From positions 248,001-312,000 of the forward strand of contig CABUFC010000001.1 of NCBI GenBank assembly GCA_902490735.1: a stretch of DNA of 64,000 nucleotides. The letters are read 5' to 3'. A model generated the notes under the pieces. It ran no database searches. It worked only from the letters and a program-made list of their open reading frames with translations, and was not told the DNA's origin. The position numbers and the translations under genes were made by a program. The stretch comes from an uncultured Oscillospiraceae bacterium. GTDB lineage: Bacteria > Bacillota > Clostridia > Oscillospirales > Acutalibacteraceae. Positions 50,722-60,611 of this stretch are shown piece by piece (positions within the stretch are counted from its first letter, which is position 1; every line of letters begins with the position of its first letter).

Positions 50722-52392
50722 ATGCTAGAATATCTTTACATTGATAATATTGCCATTATTGAGAGCGCAAGAATAAATCTTGACGCTGGTTTTACTGTGC
50801 TTACAGGTGAAACCGGCTCAGGTAAATCAATCATTATCGACTCGATTTACGCGGTTTTAGGCGAAAAAACAAGTAAAGAGTTAATTCGTTCCGGCTGTGA
50901 TACGGCAACTGTTTCAGCCTGTTTTTCTAATTTATCAAAAAAGACGTTAAATATGCTGCATGATGCCGGCTACACTTTAGAAGATAAAAAGCTTATAGTT
51001 CAGCGCAAACTGTCCCTTGCCGGCAAAAACAGTTTATTCATTTGCGGGCAACCTACAACAGTTGGTTTTTTAAAAAATCTCAGTAAAACCTTGGTTAATA
51101 TTCACGGTCAGCATGACAGCCAGCAGTTATTAAATCGCGATAATCATATAGATTTTTTAGACCACTATATTAATGATTCAAAAACATATGAAGAATATTT
51201 GTCTTGTTTCCATAATTTTAGAGATATTAGTCGAAAGCTATCTGCTCTTGAAACTAACGAAGAAGAAAAAGCAAAAAGGTTAGAACTGCTTAAATATCAA
51301 ATTGAAGAAATTGAGAACGCCGCTATAACCGATGGCGAAATTGAGAAAATTCGTTCATACATAAACAAATATAAAAATTCCGAAAAAATAATTAACGAGT
51401 TAAATGCTGTTAAAGATAGTTTTTCAAACGAAGGTGAAGGCATTTTAAGTGCCATTCGTGAAGACGTAAAAAAAACAAACAAAGCAACCGAACTTGCGCC
51501 TGATTTAAGCGAAATTAACAATAGTTTAACTGATGTCGAAAACTCAATTAATGTTTTTTTTGATTCGCTTTGCAATTACTTAAATAACCAAAATTTTAAT
51601 GAGTCGGATTATTTATCTTTAAAAGACAGACTTGAACTGCTTAATTCTGTCGTTTCAAAATACGGTGGAAACGAGCAAAAAACATTAGCATATTTAAAAA
51701 GTGCGAAGCTTGAGTTAGAACAAATTGAAAACAACGATATAATAATTTCAGACCTTGAAAATAAGCTGATTATTGCTGAAAAAGACCTTATTTTTGCCGG
51801 AGAAAAATTAACCGCATTAAGGACTAAAGCCGGAAAGCTTTTATCTGATAAAATTAAAAATGAGCTTGAATATTTAGATTTTTACAATGCACAATTTTCG
51901 GTTGAAATTAAAAAATGCAAATATACTTCAAAAGGTTGCGATGATGTTGAATTTTTGATTTCTGCTAATGTTGGAGAGCCTTTAAAACCTTTACAAAAGG
52001 TCGCATCCGGCGGTGAGCTTTCAAGAATAATGCTTGCAATAAGAAGCATATTGTCAAATGAAGATGACGTAAGTACCCTGATTTTTGACGAAATTGACAG
52101 CGGAATTAGCGGTAATGCAGCACAAAAAGTGGCAACTAAGCTACTGGCTTTATCAAGAAACTATCAGGTGATTTGTGTTACTCATTTAGCGCAAATAGCA
52201 TCTAAAGCAAATAATCATTTGCTAATTTCTAAAGGTGTTCATAACGGTAAAACACTTACAGAAGTCAATTTAATATCAGGTGATGACAGAATTAAAGAAA
52301 TCGCACGAATAATTTCCGGTGACACATTAACCGAAAATATTTATAATACAGCGAAAGAAATGTTAGGAGCAACAAATAATGACACTATATGA
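50722..52392 (+). CDS. recN: DNA repair protein RecN
   Basis: RecN is an SMC-like ATPase for double-strand-break repair. The 556-residue protein shows Walker A FTVLTGETGSGKSIIIDSIY, an antiparallel coiled coil in the middle (about 150-360), the signature KVASGGELSRIMLAIRSIL and Walker B LIFDEIDSGISG. I see no LexA box in front, unlike dinB. It ends inside the tyrS start. Confidence 0.95.
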   Translation: MLEYLYIDNIAIIESARINLDAGFTVLTGETGSGKSIIIDSIYAVLGEKTSKELIRSGCDTATVSACFSNLSKKTLNMLHDAGYTLEDKKLIVQRKLSLAGKNSLFICGQPTTVGFLKNLSKTLVNIHGQHDSQQLLNRDNHIDFLDHYINDSKTYEEYLSCFHNFRDISRKLSALETNEEEKAKRLELLKYQIEEIENAAITDGEIEKIRSYINKYKNSEKIINELNAVKDSFSNEGEGILSAIREDVKKTNKATELAPDLSEINNSLTDVENSINVFFDSLCNYLNNQNFNESDYLSLKDRLELLNSVVSKYGGNEQKTLAYLKSAKLELEQIENNDIIISDLENKLIIAEKDLIFAGEKLTALRTKAGKLLSDKIKNELEYLDFYNAQFSVEIKKCKYTSKGCDDVEFLISANVGEPLKPLQKVASGGELSRIMLAIRSILSNEDDVSTLIFDEIDSGISGNAAQKVATKLLALSRNYQVICVTHLAQIASKANNHLLISKGVHNGKTLTEVNLISGDDRIKEIARIISGDTLTENIYNTAKEMLGATNNDTI

Positions 52393-53605
52393 TGAACTGG
52401 TCGAACGAGGACTAATCGCACAAGTTACAAATGAAGAAGAAATTAAAAATCTGATAAATTCAGGAAAAGCCACTTTTTATATAGGTTTTGACTGCACTGC
52501 AGACAGTTTAACAGCCGGTCATTTTATGGCCTTAACTTTAATGAAGCGCCTTCAGCAGGCAGGAAATATCCCGGTGGCACTTATTGGCGGAGGAACTACA
52601 ATGATAGGCGATCCCTCCGGCAGAACCGACATGAGAAAAATGCTTACACTTGATGATATTAATCATAATGCGGCATGCTTTAAAAAACAGATGGAGCGCT
52701 TCATAGATTTTTCTGACGGTAAAGCTTTAATGCTAAACAATGCAGAATGGTTGTTAAATTTAAATTACATTGAATTATTGCGTGATGTTGGCGTTTGCTT
52801 TTCTGTAAATAATATGCTTAGAGCAGAATGTTATAAGCAAAGACTTGAAAAAGGCCTTTCATTTCTTGAGTTTAACTATATGATAATGCAATCATATGAT
52901 TTTTATTATTTGTTTAAGAATTACGGTGTAAATATCGAGTGCGGCGGCGACGACCAATGGTCAAATATGCTTGGCGGAACCGAACTGATACGCAAAAAAC
53001 TCGGAAAAGACGCACACGCTATGACTATTACTCTATTAACCGATTCAAACGGCAAAAAAATGGGCAAAACCGCAGGCAATGCCGTATGGCTTGATGCGAA
53101 CAAAACAAGTCCCTATGATTTTTATCAGTATTGGAGAAATGTTGACGATGCTGATGTTATAAAATGCTTAAAGCTCCTTACATTTATACCTCTTGATGAA
53201 ATTAAACAATACGAAAAGCTTTCCGGAAGCGAGCTTAATAAAGCTAAAGAGGTTTTAGCTTTTGAGCTTACAAAAACCGTTCACGGTGAAAAGCTTGCAT
53301 TAGAAGCAGACTCTGCCGCAAAAGCTTTGTTTAACGGAAGTGGCGATAATAGCAATATGCCGTTTACCGAATTTAGCGCAACCGAATTTAATGACGGAAT
53401 GCCTATTTTAGAAGCCATGCAAACTTGCGGAATTATTTCCTCTAAAGGCGAGGGCAGACGTTTAATCGAGCAAGGCGGTGTATCACTTAATAATAGTAAA
53501 ATCAGCGACCCCTTATATAAGATTTCATTAAGTGATTTTTGTGATGAAAAATCTGCCATAATAAAAAAGGGTAAAAAAGTTTTTCATAAAATAGTTTTAA
53601 AATAA
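52379..53605 (+). CDS. tyrS: tyrosyl-tRNA synthetase
   Basis: TyrRS, 408 residues. The class I signature HIGH is AGHFMALTLM here, in the block FDCTADSLTAGHFMALTLMK, and the KMSKS-type loop is GKKMGKTAGNAVWLD, both usual for TyrRS. The C-terminal S4 domain (GRRLIEQGGVSLNNSKISD) binds tRNA. It ends the nusB run. No T-box leader exists since it overlaps recN. Confidence 0.96.
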   Translation: MTLYDELVERGLIAQVTNEEEIKNLINSGKATFYIGFDCTADSLTAGHFMALTLMKRLQQAGNIPVALIGGGTTMIGDPSGRTDMRKMLTLDDINHNAACFKKQMERFIDFSDGKALMLNNAEWLLNLNYIELLRDVGVCFSVNNMLRAECYKQRLEKGLSFLEFNYMIMQSYDFYYLFKNYGVNIECGGDDQWSNMLGGTELIRKKLGKDAHAMTITLLTDSNGKKMGKTAGNAVWLDANKTSPYDFYQYWRNVDDADVIKCLKLLTFIPLDEIKQYEKLSGSELNKAKEVLAFELTKTVHGEKLALEADSAAKALFNGSGDNSNMPFTEFSATEFNDGMPILEAMQTCGIISSKGEGRRLIEQGGVSLNNSKISDPLYKISLSDFCDEKSAIIKKGKKVFHKIVLK

Positions 53606-53608
53606 TTT

Positions 53609-53633
53609 AGGCGCTCTAAATAAGAGCGCCTTT
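53609..53633 (+). terminator. terminator after tyrS
   Basis: A 9-bp stem (AGGCGCTCT with AGAGCGCCT) with a 5-base loop but only TTTACTT behind it, so termination may be partial. Confidence 0.65.
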
Positions 53634-53635
53634 AC

Positions 53636-53664
53636 TTGACATTCGCAGCATAATTTGTTATTAT
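53636..53664 (+). promoter_or_regulatory. sigma-A promoter for the yicC-prkC operon
   Basis: TTGACA (53636-53641) and TATTAT (53659-53664) are 17 bases apart, directly behind the tyrS terminator. Confidence 0.8.
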
Positions 53665-53700
53665 TATATTAATTATTGCTATTATAAAGGAGAAGTATGA

Positions 53701-54579
53701 TTGGTTAAGAGCATGACAGGTTTCGGCAGGAGCGAAGCTAACTATAATAACATGACTATTTCTGTCGAATTAAAATCGGTTAATCACAGATATTTTGAAT
53801 ATAACGCTCGAGTGCCACGAGCATATTCGTTTTTGGACGACGCTTTAAAGCCTGTTTTGGCCGACAGAATAAAGCGCGGTAAAGTTGATTTATTTGTAAA
53901 CATCACATCAGACGGTCAAGCAGTAACCGAATTAAAACTTAACCATACCTATATTTCAAATTATTTAAGCGCATTAAAAGAAATCCATGACACGTACGGA
54001 ATAAAAAACGATATTTCCGTCATGTCTTTAGCTCAAAATAAAGAAATTTTTTCGGCCGATGCTGAAGAGGTAGATGACGACGAGCTAAAAGCGGCAGTAA
54101 TAGATGTACTTAATGATGCTTTAGATGAATTCGCGAGTATGCGAGCTATTGAAGGCAAAAAGTTAGCAGATGACCTTACAAATAAAGCCAACGAGATTTT
54201 GGATATATTAAAGCAAATCGATTCATATTCTGAAAAATCGGTCGAGGAATATAGTAGTAAGCTTCATGAAAAAATTAAAGACTTTTTAAGCGATCTTGAT
54301 ATTGATGAGCAAAGAATTTTAACCGAAGTCGCCATTTTTGCAGATAAAGTTGCAATTGACGAAGAATCTGTTCGCTTAAAAAGCCACATTGAACAATTTA
54401 TCAAAATGCTAAATTCCGATGAAGCTGTCGGCAGAAAGCTTGATTTTTTAGTTCAGGAAATGAACAGAGAAACAAATACTATCGGCAGTAAGTCGCAGTC
54501 AATCGAGATTTCCAGATTGGTTGTAGAAACTAAAGCGATAATTGAAAAAATAAGAGAGCAAATTCAAAATATTGAATAG
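53701..54579 (+). CDS. yicC: YicC family endoribonuclease-like protein
   Basis: A 292-residue YicC protein starting VKSMTGFGRSEANYN from TTG 53701 with AAAGGAG upstream. VELKSVNHRYFEYNARVPRA and the C-terminal GRKLDFLVQEMNRETNTIGS are the family hallmarks. Members of the YicC family have been reported as endoribonucleases. It heads the yicC-remA-gmk-rpoZ-priA operon, an order conserved in Firmicutes. Confidence 0.93.
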   Translation: MVKSMTGFGRSEANYNNMTISVELKSVNHRYFEYNARVPRAYSFLDDALKPVLADRIKRGKVDLFVNITSDGQAVTELKLNHTYISNYLSALKEIHDTYGIKNDISVMSLAQNKEIFSADAEEVDDDELKAAVIDVLNDALDEFASMRAIEGKKLADDLTNKANEILDILKQIDSYSEKSVEEYSSKLHEKIKDFLSDLDIDEQRILTEVAIFADKVAIDEESVRLKSHIEQFIKMLNSDEAVGRKLDFLVQEMNRETNTIGSKSQSIEISRLVVETKAIIEKIREQIQNIE

Positions 54580-54587
54580 AGGAAAAA

Positions 54588-54827
54588 ATGAAATTTATTA
54601 ACATAGGTTTTTCTAATATTATGTCTTGCGAAAAAATTGTTGCGGTTGTAGAACCGGATGCCGCACCGATTAAAAGAATGATAAAAGCCGCAAGAGATAT
54701 TAATAAATTAATAGATGCAACCGGCGGCAGAAAAACAAAATCTGTAATTTTTACCGATTACGACCAAATAGTTTTGTCTTATCTTCCTGTTGATACAATT
54801 ATTGATAGAATCGCTTCAAAGGAGTAG
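54588..54827 (+). CDS. remA: RemA-family regulator (DUF370)
   Basis: A 79-residue protein starting KFINIGFSNIMSCEKIVAVV, with AAPIKRMIKAARDINKLIDA and VIFTDYDQIVLSYLPVDTI. It belongs to the RemA family, a DNA-binding regulator of biofilm matrix genes in Bacillus. Its operon position before gmk is the usual one. In non-biofilm Clostridia its targets are unknown. Confidence 0.93.
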   Translation: MKFINIGFSNIMSCEKIVAVVEPDAAPIKRMIKAARDINKLIDATGGRKTKSVIFTDYDQIVLSYLPVDTIIDRIASKE

Positions 54828-54831
54828 ATTT

Positions 54832-55449
54832 ATGAAAAAGGGTAGAGCATATATTTTATCCGGCCCGAGCGGTTCTGGAAAAGATACAGTTTTAGCGGCA
54901 TTTTTGGATAAAAATCCAAATATAAAGTTTTCTATTTCTTGTGTTACACGCCAAAAGCGCGGAACCCCGTGTGAAGATAAAAAGTATAGCTTTGTAACAC
55001 GTGCAGAGTTTAAAAACATGATTTTAAACGACGAATTATTGGAATACAACGAGTATTTAGGAAATTTTTACGGCACACCTAAAAAACCGGTTTTAGATGC
55101 AATAAATTCGGGCGAAGATATAATTATAGAGGTTGATGTTAACGGCGCAGCCAACATTCGTAAAAATTTAGATGGAGTAAAAAGCGTGTTTATAATTCCT
55201 CCAAATCTTGAATTATTAAAACAAAGATTATCTAACCGAGGCACCGAAAGTGACGATCAAGTATGCAGTCGCATGGAAAAATCCTTGCAGGAAATTTCAA
55301 GAGCCAATGAATACGACTATATTATAATTAACGACAATTTAAGCACTGCTGTAAAAGAGTTTTCAGAAATTATCGAACATGACGGCAATGTTGAATATAC
55401 TTATAAAAACAGAAAAAGCATAATTGAAAGGATGTTAAATAAATGCTAA
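54832..55449 (+). CDS. gmk: guanylate kinase
   Basis: Gmk, about 205 residues. The P-loop is AYILSGPSGSGKDTVLAA and the GMP-binding region includes SCVTRQKRGTPCEDKKYSF and FYGTPKKPV. The start at ATG 54832 is 7 bases after AAGGAG (54819-54824), which overlaps the remA stop. The upstream in-frame start at 54790 has no site. It overlaps rpoZ by 7 bases. Confidence 0.95.
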   Translation: MKKGRAYILSGPSGSGKDTVLAAFLDKNPNIKFSISCVTRQKRGTPCEDKKYSFVTRAEFKNMILNDELLEYNEYLGNFYGTPKKPVLDAINSGEDIIIEVDVNGAANIRKNLDGVKSVFIIPPNLELLKQRLSNRGTESDDQVCSRMEKSLQEISRANEYDYIIINDNLSTAVKEFSEIIEHDGNVEYTYKNRKSIIERMLNKC

Positions 55450-55622
55450 ATCCAAATATCGGAAAATTGATAAAAGCTGTCGACAATAGGTATGAGCTTG
55501 TACTTGACATCGCTAAAGAAGCACGTGCAATTGCGGAGACCGATGAGGTCGAAAGCGGCCAGGTAACCGAAAAGCCAATTACTCTTGCAATAAACAAGCT
55601 TGCGGAAGAAAAAGGTCTGTAA
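55443..55622 (+). CDS. rpoZ: RNA polymerase omega subunit
   Basis: A 59-residue omega subunit starting at ATG 55443, overlapping gmk. IGKLIKAVDNRYELVLDIAK and the alanine-rich ARAIAE continue to KPITLAINKLAEEK, the conserved helix pattern. Omega aids polymerase assembly. The TAA shares its last base with the priA ATG. Confidence 0.92.
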   Translation: MLNPNIGKLIKAVDNRYELVLDIAKEARAIAETDEVESGQVTEKPITLAINKLAEEKGL

Positions 55623-58036
55623 TGAAAATTGCAAGTATCGTAATTGATAAATCTGTGTACAGCATGGATTTTAAATACGATTACTTAATACCCGACGATT
55701 CTTTAAGTGTATGCTTACCGGGTTGTCGGGTAATTGTTCCTTTTGGCAGAAGTAATGCTAAACGCATCGGCATGGTTTTTGATATTAAAGAATGCGAAAC
55801 TTCCGGTAAATTAAAAACTATAATCGCCGTTTTGGACGAAACTCCAATTTTAAACAATGAATCTTTGAAAATTGTTGAATTTTTAAAATCGCATTGTTTT
55901 TGCACCTATTTTGATGCAATAAAAACCATAATTCCGTTTGGAATATCAATGGTTTTAGAAAAAGAAGTGGAGCTTAGCGGTAATTTATCAAACCTAAGTT
56001 TTGATGAAAACAGATTTATAAAAGCGTTAAAGGATGCCGGCGGCAAGGCACCGTTTGTTTCTTTTTGCAAACAGCTTTTTATTAATCCAGACTCAAAATT
56101 AATTAAAGAATTGCTGTTGAATAATAGAATTAAGGTTAAGTATGTTTCAAGGCGCCTTATGAAAGACGCAGTAGAAAAAATCGTTACTATAAATTCGTTC
56201 GATTATGTTCCAAAGCTTACGCCTAAACAAAAGCTTGTATTTGAATATTGTTCAAACCAGTTAGAGACAACCGTTAAAGATATACAAGATAATCTTGGTG
56301 TATCTGTTGCAACCATTAATTCTTTGCAACAAAAACGTCTAATTACAATCTCTGAGCGCAAAGCATATAAACTGCCGTTTAGCAGTAAAGATAAAATCGA
56401 CCATAAAAGCATAAAGCTTACCGTGCCACAAAATGAAGCTTATTTAGGACTAATGTCCTTATATAAAAAAGAATCCCCGGAATGCGCACTTTTGTACGGT
56501 GTTACCGGCAGCGGTAAAACCAGTGTGTTTTTAAAAGTAATAGATGATGTTATTAGTAACGGTAAAAATGCCATAGTTATGGTGCCGGAAATTGCTCTAA
56601 CTCCGCAAACTCTGTCTATTTTTTATAAAAGATACGGAAGTGCTGTTGCAGTTTTTCATTCTGCATTATCTAACGGACAGCGCATGTCTGAATACGAGCG
56701 TGCAAAAAATGGTAAAGTTAGAATAGCAATTGGCACAAGATCGGCTGTTTTTGCACCTATTGATAACGTAGGAGCAATTATAATTGATGAAGAACAAGAA
56801 CACACATATAAATCAGAGCAGTCACCGAGATATCACGCAAGAGATGTCGCAAAATTTAGAGCCGGTTTAAATAATGCTTTACTAATATTGTCAAGCGCAA
56901 CACCAAGTATTGAATCTTTTGCCAACGCTAAAAGCGGACGATACTCTTTATTTGAGTTAAAAGAAAGATATGGCAATGCAACTCTACCTAAAGTTATTCC
57001 CGTTGATATGCGTAAAGAGGTTAAAAACGGAAATTACGGCATTTTTTCAGAAGAAGTAATAAAAGAGTTAACAGAAACTTTTTTAAACAAAAAACAGGCA
57101 ATTTTGCTGCTTAACCGTCGAGGTACAAATACATATGTTTCGTGTCCATCTTGTGGATATGTTTTTTCGTGTGATAACTGCAGTATTTCCATGACCTACC
57201 ATTCATCCGTCAACAAATTGATCTGCCATTACTGCGGCGCAACAAAAAAAGCCCCAATAAAATGCCCGATATGTAATAACGAGCACATAAGGTTTTCAGG
57301 TTTTGGTACGCAAAAAGCCGAAGAAGAATTACGGTTAATATTTCCAAAGATTAATATTTTGCGGCTTGATGCGGATAATACCGGCACTAAAGACAGTTTT
57401 AAAAAAGGTCTGGAAGATTTCGGCAAACACAAATATGATGTACTTTTAGGCACCCAGATGGTTGCAAAGGGTTTGGATTTTCCGGACGTTACTTTAGCCG
57501 GCGTAATATCCGCTGACAACGCAATGTATATAGACAACTTCAGAGCTTTTGAACGCGCTTTTTCACTATTTACTCAAGTAATAGGTAGAAGCGGAAGAAG
57601 GGATAATAAAGGCAAAGCTTTTATTCAAACATTTAACCCTGATGCCAAGCTTATTGAATTTGCTAAAAATCAGGACTATGATGGTTTTTATGAGACTGAA
57701 ATTAAAACAAGAAAATTAATGGTTTATCCGCCATATTGCGATATTGTGGTATTAGGCTTTACAAATGAAGACAAAACCAGTACGTTTAGCGCGGCAAAAT
57801 CCGCATTAAACATTTTAAAAAGCAACGCGGACAAACATCCGGAGATTAAAATGATTGTTTTGGGGCCGACTCCGGCTGCTGTACCTGTTGTAGCAAACAA
57901 ATACAGATACAAAATCATTGTTAAAACTAAAGTGTCCGGTGAATTTAGAAAATTTTTACATAAAATTTTAATTGAATATTATAAAAATAACAAAGATGTA
58001 GGTATTTTTGTGGACGTTAATCCGGAAAATATTTAA
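55622..58036 (+). CDS. priA: primosomal protein N' (PriA helicase)
   Basis: PriA restarts stalled replication forks. The 804-residue protein has an N-terminal 3'-DNA-binding domain (about 1-110), Walker A LLYGVTGSGKTSVFLKV, the DEEQ-type motif (IIIDEEQEHTYKSEQ), a zinc-binding insert with four cysteine pairs (CPSCGYVFSCDNC and CHYCG...CPICN), and the helicase motif LLGTQMVAKGLDFPDVTL. It is 70 residues longer than E. coli PriA, as in other Firmicutes. Confidence 0.96.
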   Translation: MKIASIVIDKSVYSMDFKYDYLIPDDSLSVCLPGCRVIVPFGRSNAKRIGMVFDIKECETSGKLKTIIAVLDETPILNNESLKIVEFLKSHCFCTYFDAIKTIIPFGISMVLEKEVELSGNLSNLSFDENRFIKALKDAGGKAPFVSFCKQLFINPDSKLIKELLLNNRIKVKYVSRRLMKDAVEKIVTINSFDYVPKLTPKQKLVFEYCSNQLETTVKDIQDNLGVSVATINSLQQKRLITISERKAYKLPFSSKDKIDHKSIKLTVPQNEAYLGLMSLYKKESPECALLYGVTGSGKTSVFLKVIDDVISNGKNAIVMVPEIALTPQTLSIFYKRYGSAVAVFHSALSNGQRMSEYERAKNGKVRIAIGTRSAVFAPIDNVGAIIIDEEQEHTYKSEQSPRYHARDVAKFRAGLNNALLILSSATPSIESFANAKSGRYSLFELKERYGNATLPKVIPVDMRKEVKNGNYGIFSEEVIKELTETFLNKKQAILLLNRRGTNTYVSCPSCGYVFSCDNCSISMTYHSSVNKLICHYCGATKKAPIKCPICNNEHIRFSGFGTQKAEEELRLIFPKINILRLDADNTGTKDSFKKGLEDFGKHKYDVLLGTQMVAKGLDFPDVTLAGVISADNAMYIDNFRAFERAFSLFTQVIGRSGRRDNKGKAFIQTFNPDAKLIEFAKNQDYDGFYETEIKTRKLMVYPPYCDIVVLGFTNEDKTSTFSAAKSALNILKSNADKHPEIKMIVLGPTPAAVPVVANKYRYKIIVKTKVSGEFRKFLHKILIEYYKNNKDVGIFVDVNPENI

Positions 58037-58046
58037 AGGGGAAAGT

Positions 58047-58493
58047 ATGGCTTTAAGAAATATTGTAAAAATTGGTGATCCGATTTTAAAGAAAATATCT
58101 CGCACTGTTTTAAATTTTGATGACAGACTTCATATTTTATTGGATGATATGAAAGAAACTCTTAAAGATGCTGACGGTGCAGGTCTTGCCGCTCCGCAAG
58201 TTGGCGTTTTAAAGCGGGTTTGCATTGTTGATATTGGGGATGAATCTGGCCTTATTGAACTTGTAAATCCTAAAATAATTGCCGCTGACGGCGTGCAACA
58301 CGAAGCAGAAGGCTGTCTTTCAATTCCCGGTGAAAGCGGAATTACCGAAAGACCGATGAAAGTTACAGTTGCAGCTCAAGATAGATTTGGCAATAACTTT
58401 ACAGTTGAAGGTGAAGGCCTAAAAGCCAGAGCATTTTGCCATGAAATAGATCATTTGGACGGAATTTTATATAAGGACAGGCTTTATAAATGA
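58047..58493 (+). CDS. def: peptide deformylase
   Basis: Def removes the N-formyl group from new proteins. The 148-residue protein shows GAGLAAPQVGV, EGCLSIPGESG (metal cysteine) and FCHEIDHLDGIL (HExxH), all three motifs. It is a type 1 form. The start at ATG 58047 follows AAAGGGG, whereas a start at 58008 lies inside priA. The next gene overlaps by 4 bases. Confidence 0.95.
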   Translation: MALRNIVKIGDPILKKISRTVLNFDDRLHILLDDMKETLKDADGAGLAAPQVGVLKRVCIVDIGDESGLIELVNPKIIAADGVQHEAEGCLSIPGESGITERPMKVTVAAQDRFGNNFTVEGEGLKARAFCHEIDHLDGILYKDRLYK

Positions 58494-59410
58494 GAATACT
58501 ATTTATGGGCACCCCGGATTTTGCCATTCCATGTTTGCAAAAATTAATTGATAGCGAAGATGAAGTTATCGGTGTTTTTGCAAATCCAGACAAGCCGGTT
58601 GGAAGAAAACAAATATTAACTGCTCCGCCTACAAAAGAATTAGCTATTAAATATGATATTCCTGTTTTTCAGCCTAAAACGTTAAAAAGCGAAGAAGCAT
58701 ATAAAACTATTAAGCAGCTATCACCGGATATAATTATTGTTGTAGCTTACGGAAAAATTTTACCTAAAAACATTTTGGACTTACCACCGCTTGGATGTGT
58801 AAATGTACACGCTTCGCTTCTTCCTAACTACCGCGGGGCGTCGCCCATACAGTGGAGTATTATATGCGGCGAAAAAACAACCGGTGTAAGCACTATGTAT
58901 ATGGCCGAAGGCCTTGATACCGGTGATATTCTTCTGCAAACTTCAATAAAAATAGATGAGGATGATACCGGCGGATCATTGCACGATAAATTAAGTATTA
59001 TTGGTGCAGATTTACTTATTAAAACACTTGAGCATCTAAAGGCAGGGAAATGCACTCCTAAAAAACAAGGTGAGTGCAACGTATATGCACCTATAATAAA
59101 TAAAGAAATGGGACATCTTGATTTTTCCAAACACGCAAACGCGCTGCACAATTTAGTTCGTGGGTTTAATCCATGGCCTTCGTGTTACTTTATTTTTAAT
59201 AATAAGCGCATAAAAGTATTAAAAACCAAAATTTCAAATTGCACAGATGCAAATATCGGTTCTATAAAAATAATTGACGATAAACCGTTTATCGTGTGCG
59301 GTGATAATAAACTTTTGGAGCTAGTTGAAATATGCCCTGAAGGCAAAAAAATCATGAGCGGTAAAAACGCAGTATTAGGAAGAATAATTACCGATGGAAA
59401 AGCAGGATAA
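58490..59410 (+). CDS. fmt: methionyl-tRNA formyltransferase
   Basis: Fmt formylates initiator tRNA, the partner reaction to Def. The 306-residue protein shows MRILFMGTPDFAIPCLQKLI, the folate-binding NVHASLLPNYRGASPIQWSI with catalytic N, H and D positions and GVSTMYMAEGLDTGDIL. It overlaps def by 4 bases and rsmB by 17 bases. Confidence 0.95.
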   Translation: MRILFMGTPDFAIPCLQKLIDSEDEVIGVFANPDKPVGRKQILTAPPTKELAIKYDIPVFQPKTLKSEEAYKTIKQLSPDIIIVVAYGKILPKNILDLPPLGCVNVHASLLPNYRGASPIQWSIICGEKTTGVSTMYMAEGLDTGDILLQTSIKIDEDDTGGSLHDKLSIIGADLLIKTLEHLKAGKCTPKKQGECNVYAPIINKEMGHLDFSKHANALHNLVRGFNPWPSCYFIFNNKRIKVLKTKISNCTDANIGSIKIIDDKPFIVCGDNKLLELVEICPEGKKIMSGKNAVLGRIITDGKAG

Positions 59411-60608
59411 ACAACTATATAACAGCCTTTTAAAAGAAGAAAAAGGCGAATTTTCTAATTATATTTTAGAAAAGTATTCAAATTTAGATTCTTCTTTTAC
59501 TGCAGTTTTTTATGGTGTTGTTGAAAGAAAATACACTTTAGATTATATTTTATCAAAATACCTTACTAAAAATATTAATGCTCTGCCGGTTGAAGTGTTG
59601 ATTGTATTAAGAATCGGCCTTTATAAAACATTATTTATGAAAAGTATTCCAACTTTTGCCGCAGTAAGCGAATCGGTTAATCTTGTAAAAGCAACGAAAT
59701 TTAAGGATTTTTCCGGACTTATTAACGCAGTGCTTAGAAATGCTTCAAAATATGATATTGCAAAGCTTAACAACAAAGAACCAAGAATTAAATATTCGGT
59801 TAATGATTGGATTTATAATTCTGTTCATAATCAAATCGGCAAAGAAAACGCCGAAATGTTTTTTGAAGACGCCCTTAAGCCCTCACCGATATTTGTAGTA
59901 GTAAACACTTTAAAGACAGACGCCGAAAGCTTATTAAAAACAAACGGTTTTTCAACTACAAAATTTGATAATATTTTATTATCGAACGACCACCATATTT
60001 TATTGGATTGCATAAAAAATGGCCTGTGTTTTGTTCAAGATATTTCTGCCGCAAGCTCGATTTTTAGGCTGGATTTAAGCAACGCGACTTATGTGTTGGA
60101 TCTTTGCGGTGCGCCCGGCGGAAAAAGTTTTGATGTGTATTTAAGCACAAACGGAAAGTCCGAAATTACTTGCTGTGATATTAATAAAGCAAGACTAAAT
60201 ATTCTTACCGAAAATATAGATAATTTGGGTTTTAGCGTTAAGACAAGACTTATGGACGCTACGGAATTTTCACCGGATTTAGGTCTATTTGATATTTGCA
60301 TTTGCGATGTGCCATGTTCCGGCATTGGCACTATTAGAAAAAAACCGGAAATCAAGTACAAAAGCATTAGCAAAGTTAACGAATTAATACCTATTCAACG
60401 TTCCATTTTAAATAATGCCGCAAAATATATAAATAAAAACGGAAAAATAATTTATTCAACTTGCACACTAAATTACGATGAAAATCGCGGCAATATTGAG
60501 CACTTTATCAATTTAAATAAAGAATTTAAAATAGATTCTGAAGTTATTTATCACGCTGCTGCTTGCGGCGGTGACGGTTTTTATTCTTGTGTTCTTAAAA
60601 GGAGATAG
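59394..60608 (+). CDS. rsmB: 16S rRNA m5C967 methyltransferase
   Basis: RsmB, 404 residues. An N-terminal NusB-like domain (about 1-130, TFAAVSESVNLVKATKFKDF) precedes the SAM-binding domain with LDLCGAPGGKSFDVYL, ICDVPCSGIGTIRKKPEI and IIYSTCTLNYDENRG, containing both catalytic cysteines. The order fmt-rsmB-rlmN-prpC-prkC is standard in Firmicutes. Confidence 0.95.
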   Translation: MEKQDKQLYNSLLKEEKGEFSNYILEKYSNLDSSFTAVFYGVVERKYTLDYILSKYLTKNINALPVEVLIVLRIGLYKTLFMKSIPTFAAVSESVNLVKATKFKDFSGLINAVLRNASKYDIAKLNNKEPRIKYSVNDWIYNSVHNQIGKENAEMFFEDALKPSPIFVVVNTLKTDAESLLKTNGFSTTKFDNILLSNDHHILLDCIKNGLCFVQDISAASSIFRLDLSNATYVLDLCGAPGGKSFDVYLSTNGKSEITCCDINKARLNILTENIDNLGFSVKTRLMDATEFSPDLGLFDICICDVPCSGIGTIRKKPEIKYKSISKVNELIPIQRSILNNAAKYINKNGKIIYSTCTLNYDENRGNIEHFINLNKEFKIDSEVIYHAAACGGDGFYSCVLKRR

Positions 60609-60611
60609 TTG

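Noticed and set aside
50690..50725. A LexA box before recN
   Set aside because: No GAAC-N4-GTTC palindrome is present between argR and recN.
52300..52400. A T-box leader before tyrS
   Set aside because: tyrS starts inside recN, leaving no room for a leader RNA.
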